This document shows positions 63,347 to 64,000 of a stretch of DNA of 64,000 nt, piece by piece. The stretch is from Winogradskyella ludwigii (GTDB lineage: Bacteria; Bacteroidota; Bacteroidia; Flavobacteriales; Flavobacteriaceae). The notes under the pieces were generated by a model. It saw only the letters and a program-made list of their open reading frames with translations. It had not been told where the DNA came from and ran no database searches. Position 1 is the first letter of the stretch, and every line of letters begins with the position of its first letter. The DNA lies in assembly GCF_013403985.1 (NCBI RefSeq), contig NZ_JABFDF010000001.1, positions 620,001 through 684,000 on the forward strand, read 5' to 3'. A program made the position numbers and the translations under genes.

Positions 63347-64000
63347 ATGAAAAATTTCACATATATACTTTCTGTTTTATTTATTGCAACAACGATGAGT
63401 TGTACCAAAGATTTTGAAGACATAAATACCAACCCAAACCAACCCAGTTCGGTCCAACCGAGTTTGTTGCTAAGACAGGTTATTTACGATTTTGGAGAAA
63501 ACATGAGTTACGAAGGCTTTGTTGCCGGCGATTTATTAGCACAACATAGAACCGCTTTAGATTTCAATTTATTTGATAGACATGCTTTAAAATCACCACA
63601 ATTAGGAGGTAATCCTTGGCCTATTTTTTATACCAATTTGAGAGATAATGAAATTATCCTAAATCAAGCTAGAACAACAGAAACCTTTGCTGTTTATGAA
63701 GGTCCTGCATTAATTTTAAAAGCCTATATGGCTGCTGGTTTAACTGATTTATTTGGAGACGTTCCCTATTTTGAAGCGTTCAATGGTGTTGAAGGCACGG
63801 TAACACCAGCATACGATTCACAAGAAGACATCTATCTTAATGAAAATGGTATATTAGATAATTTAGATAAAGGCATTGCGGCTATTGAAGCCTATACTGA
63901 TGTGATTCCATTGGAAGGCGATATTTTATTTGATGGCAATTTAGACGCTTGGATAAAATTTGCGAATGCTTTAAAAATCAAAAATTTAGTTCGTATTTCA
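63347..64000 (+). CDS. SusD/RagB-family lipoprotein (partial, cut at window edge)
   Basis: Open to the window end without a stop (218 codons seen). The N-terminus MKNFTYILSVLFIATTMSC is a lipoprotein signal with Cys19, then TKDFEDINTNPNQPSSVQPSLLLRQ, typical of SusD_2/RagB surface lipoproteins. It binds the ligand for the SusC barrel encoded just upstream (9-bp gap). Substrate is unknown. The start at 63347 follows AAAAAGCAAC. Confidence 0.93.
   Translation, partial: MKNFTYILSVLFIATTMSCTKDFEDINTNPNQPSSVQPSLLLRQVIYDFGENMSYEGFVAGDLLAQHRTALDFNLFDRHALKSPQLGGNPWPIFYTNLRDNEIILNQARTTETFAVYEGPALILKAYMAAGLTDLFGDVPYFEAFNGVEGTVTPAYDSQEDIYLNENGILDNLDKGIAAIEAYTDVIPLEGDILFDGNLDAWIKFANALKIKNLVRIS

Noticed and set aside
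1..64000. CRISPR arrays, insertion sequences, prophage, tRNA or rRNA genes
   Set aside because: The repeats seen are dispersed palindromes without regular spacing; no transposase, phage or stable-RNA sequence was recognised by eye.

Overview
The window reads as a chromosomal segment of a low-GC Bacteroidota bacterium, most likely a marine or free-living member of the Flavobacteriaceae. The evidence is the AT-rich sequence with weak Shine-Dalgarno signals, a SusC/SusD pair at the right edge, a lipoprotein TamL next to TamB, the Bacteroidota-type arginine cluster (argG-argC-proC-argD-argF'-argB-argE-argH), and promoter boxes resembling TTTG/TAnnTTTG. I cannot name a genus. I saw no transposase, phage gene, CRISPR array, tRNA or rRNA.

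About 38 kb on the left is a dense set of amino-acid and nitrogen-assimilation genes. Bases 1-5771 hold the isoleucine/valine genes: the tail of ilvD, then ilvB, ilvN, ilvC, a small ABM-fold protein and ilvA. Next is a GapN-like aldehyde dehydrogenase (5853-7445), followed by a 427-bp gap with a possible structured RNA leader. The arginine operon (7873-16996) opens with a GNAT protein and appears to use N-succinylated intermediates. On the minus strand, gltD and gltB (glutamate synthase) face a plus-strand porin-amt pair across an intergenic region that carries a duplicated palindromic element. The minus strand then holds a leuA-leuC-leuD-leuB-ppc operon. A plus-strand hypothetical gene follows, and then a SAM riboswitch controlling metY-metX.

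The centre (38144-45510) is the envelope-biogenesis pair tamB-tamL. From 45669 to 57714 there is an almost complete purine-degradation route: guanine deaminase, xanthine dehydrogenase (two subunits plus the XdhC maturation factor), PuuD urate hydroxylase with a fused cytochrome c, a UraD-UraH fusion, allantoinase and allantoicase. With them come a GNAT protein and a citrate-lyase/malate-synthase-like TIM-barrel enzyme. The pathway would release urea, CO2 and ureidoglycolate. No ureidoglycolate lyase and no urease are visible.

The right end (57890-60053) holds a CMD/AhpD-like protein, an ArsS-type radical SAM enzyme and a DUF2064 glycosyltransferase, the gene set annotated as arsenosugar biosynthesis. 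It is followed by a SusC-type TonB-dependent receptor and a SusD-type lipoprotein cut by the window edge.

The most unusual pattern is a family of short hairpins placed directly before start codons (ilvB, ilvA, proC, argF', argB, argH, leuD, the glycosyltransferase and susC). Their architecture is preserved (an AGAT-like lead-in, a stem, a T/C-rich loop, the matching stem, then ATG within about 5-17 nt) while the stem sequences change in compensating ways. Several annotated-looking upstream start codons fall inside or ahead of these hairpins and are probably not used.
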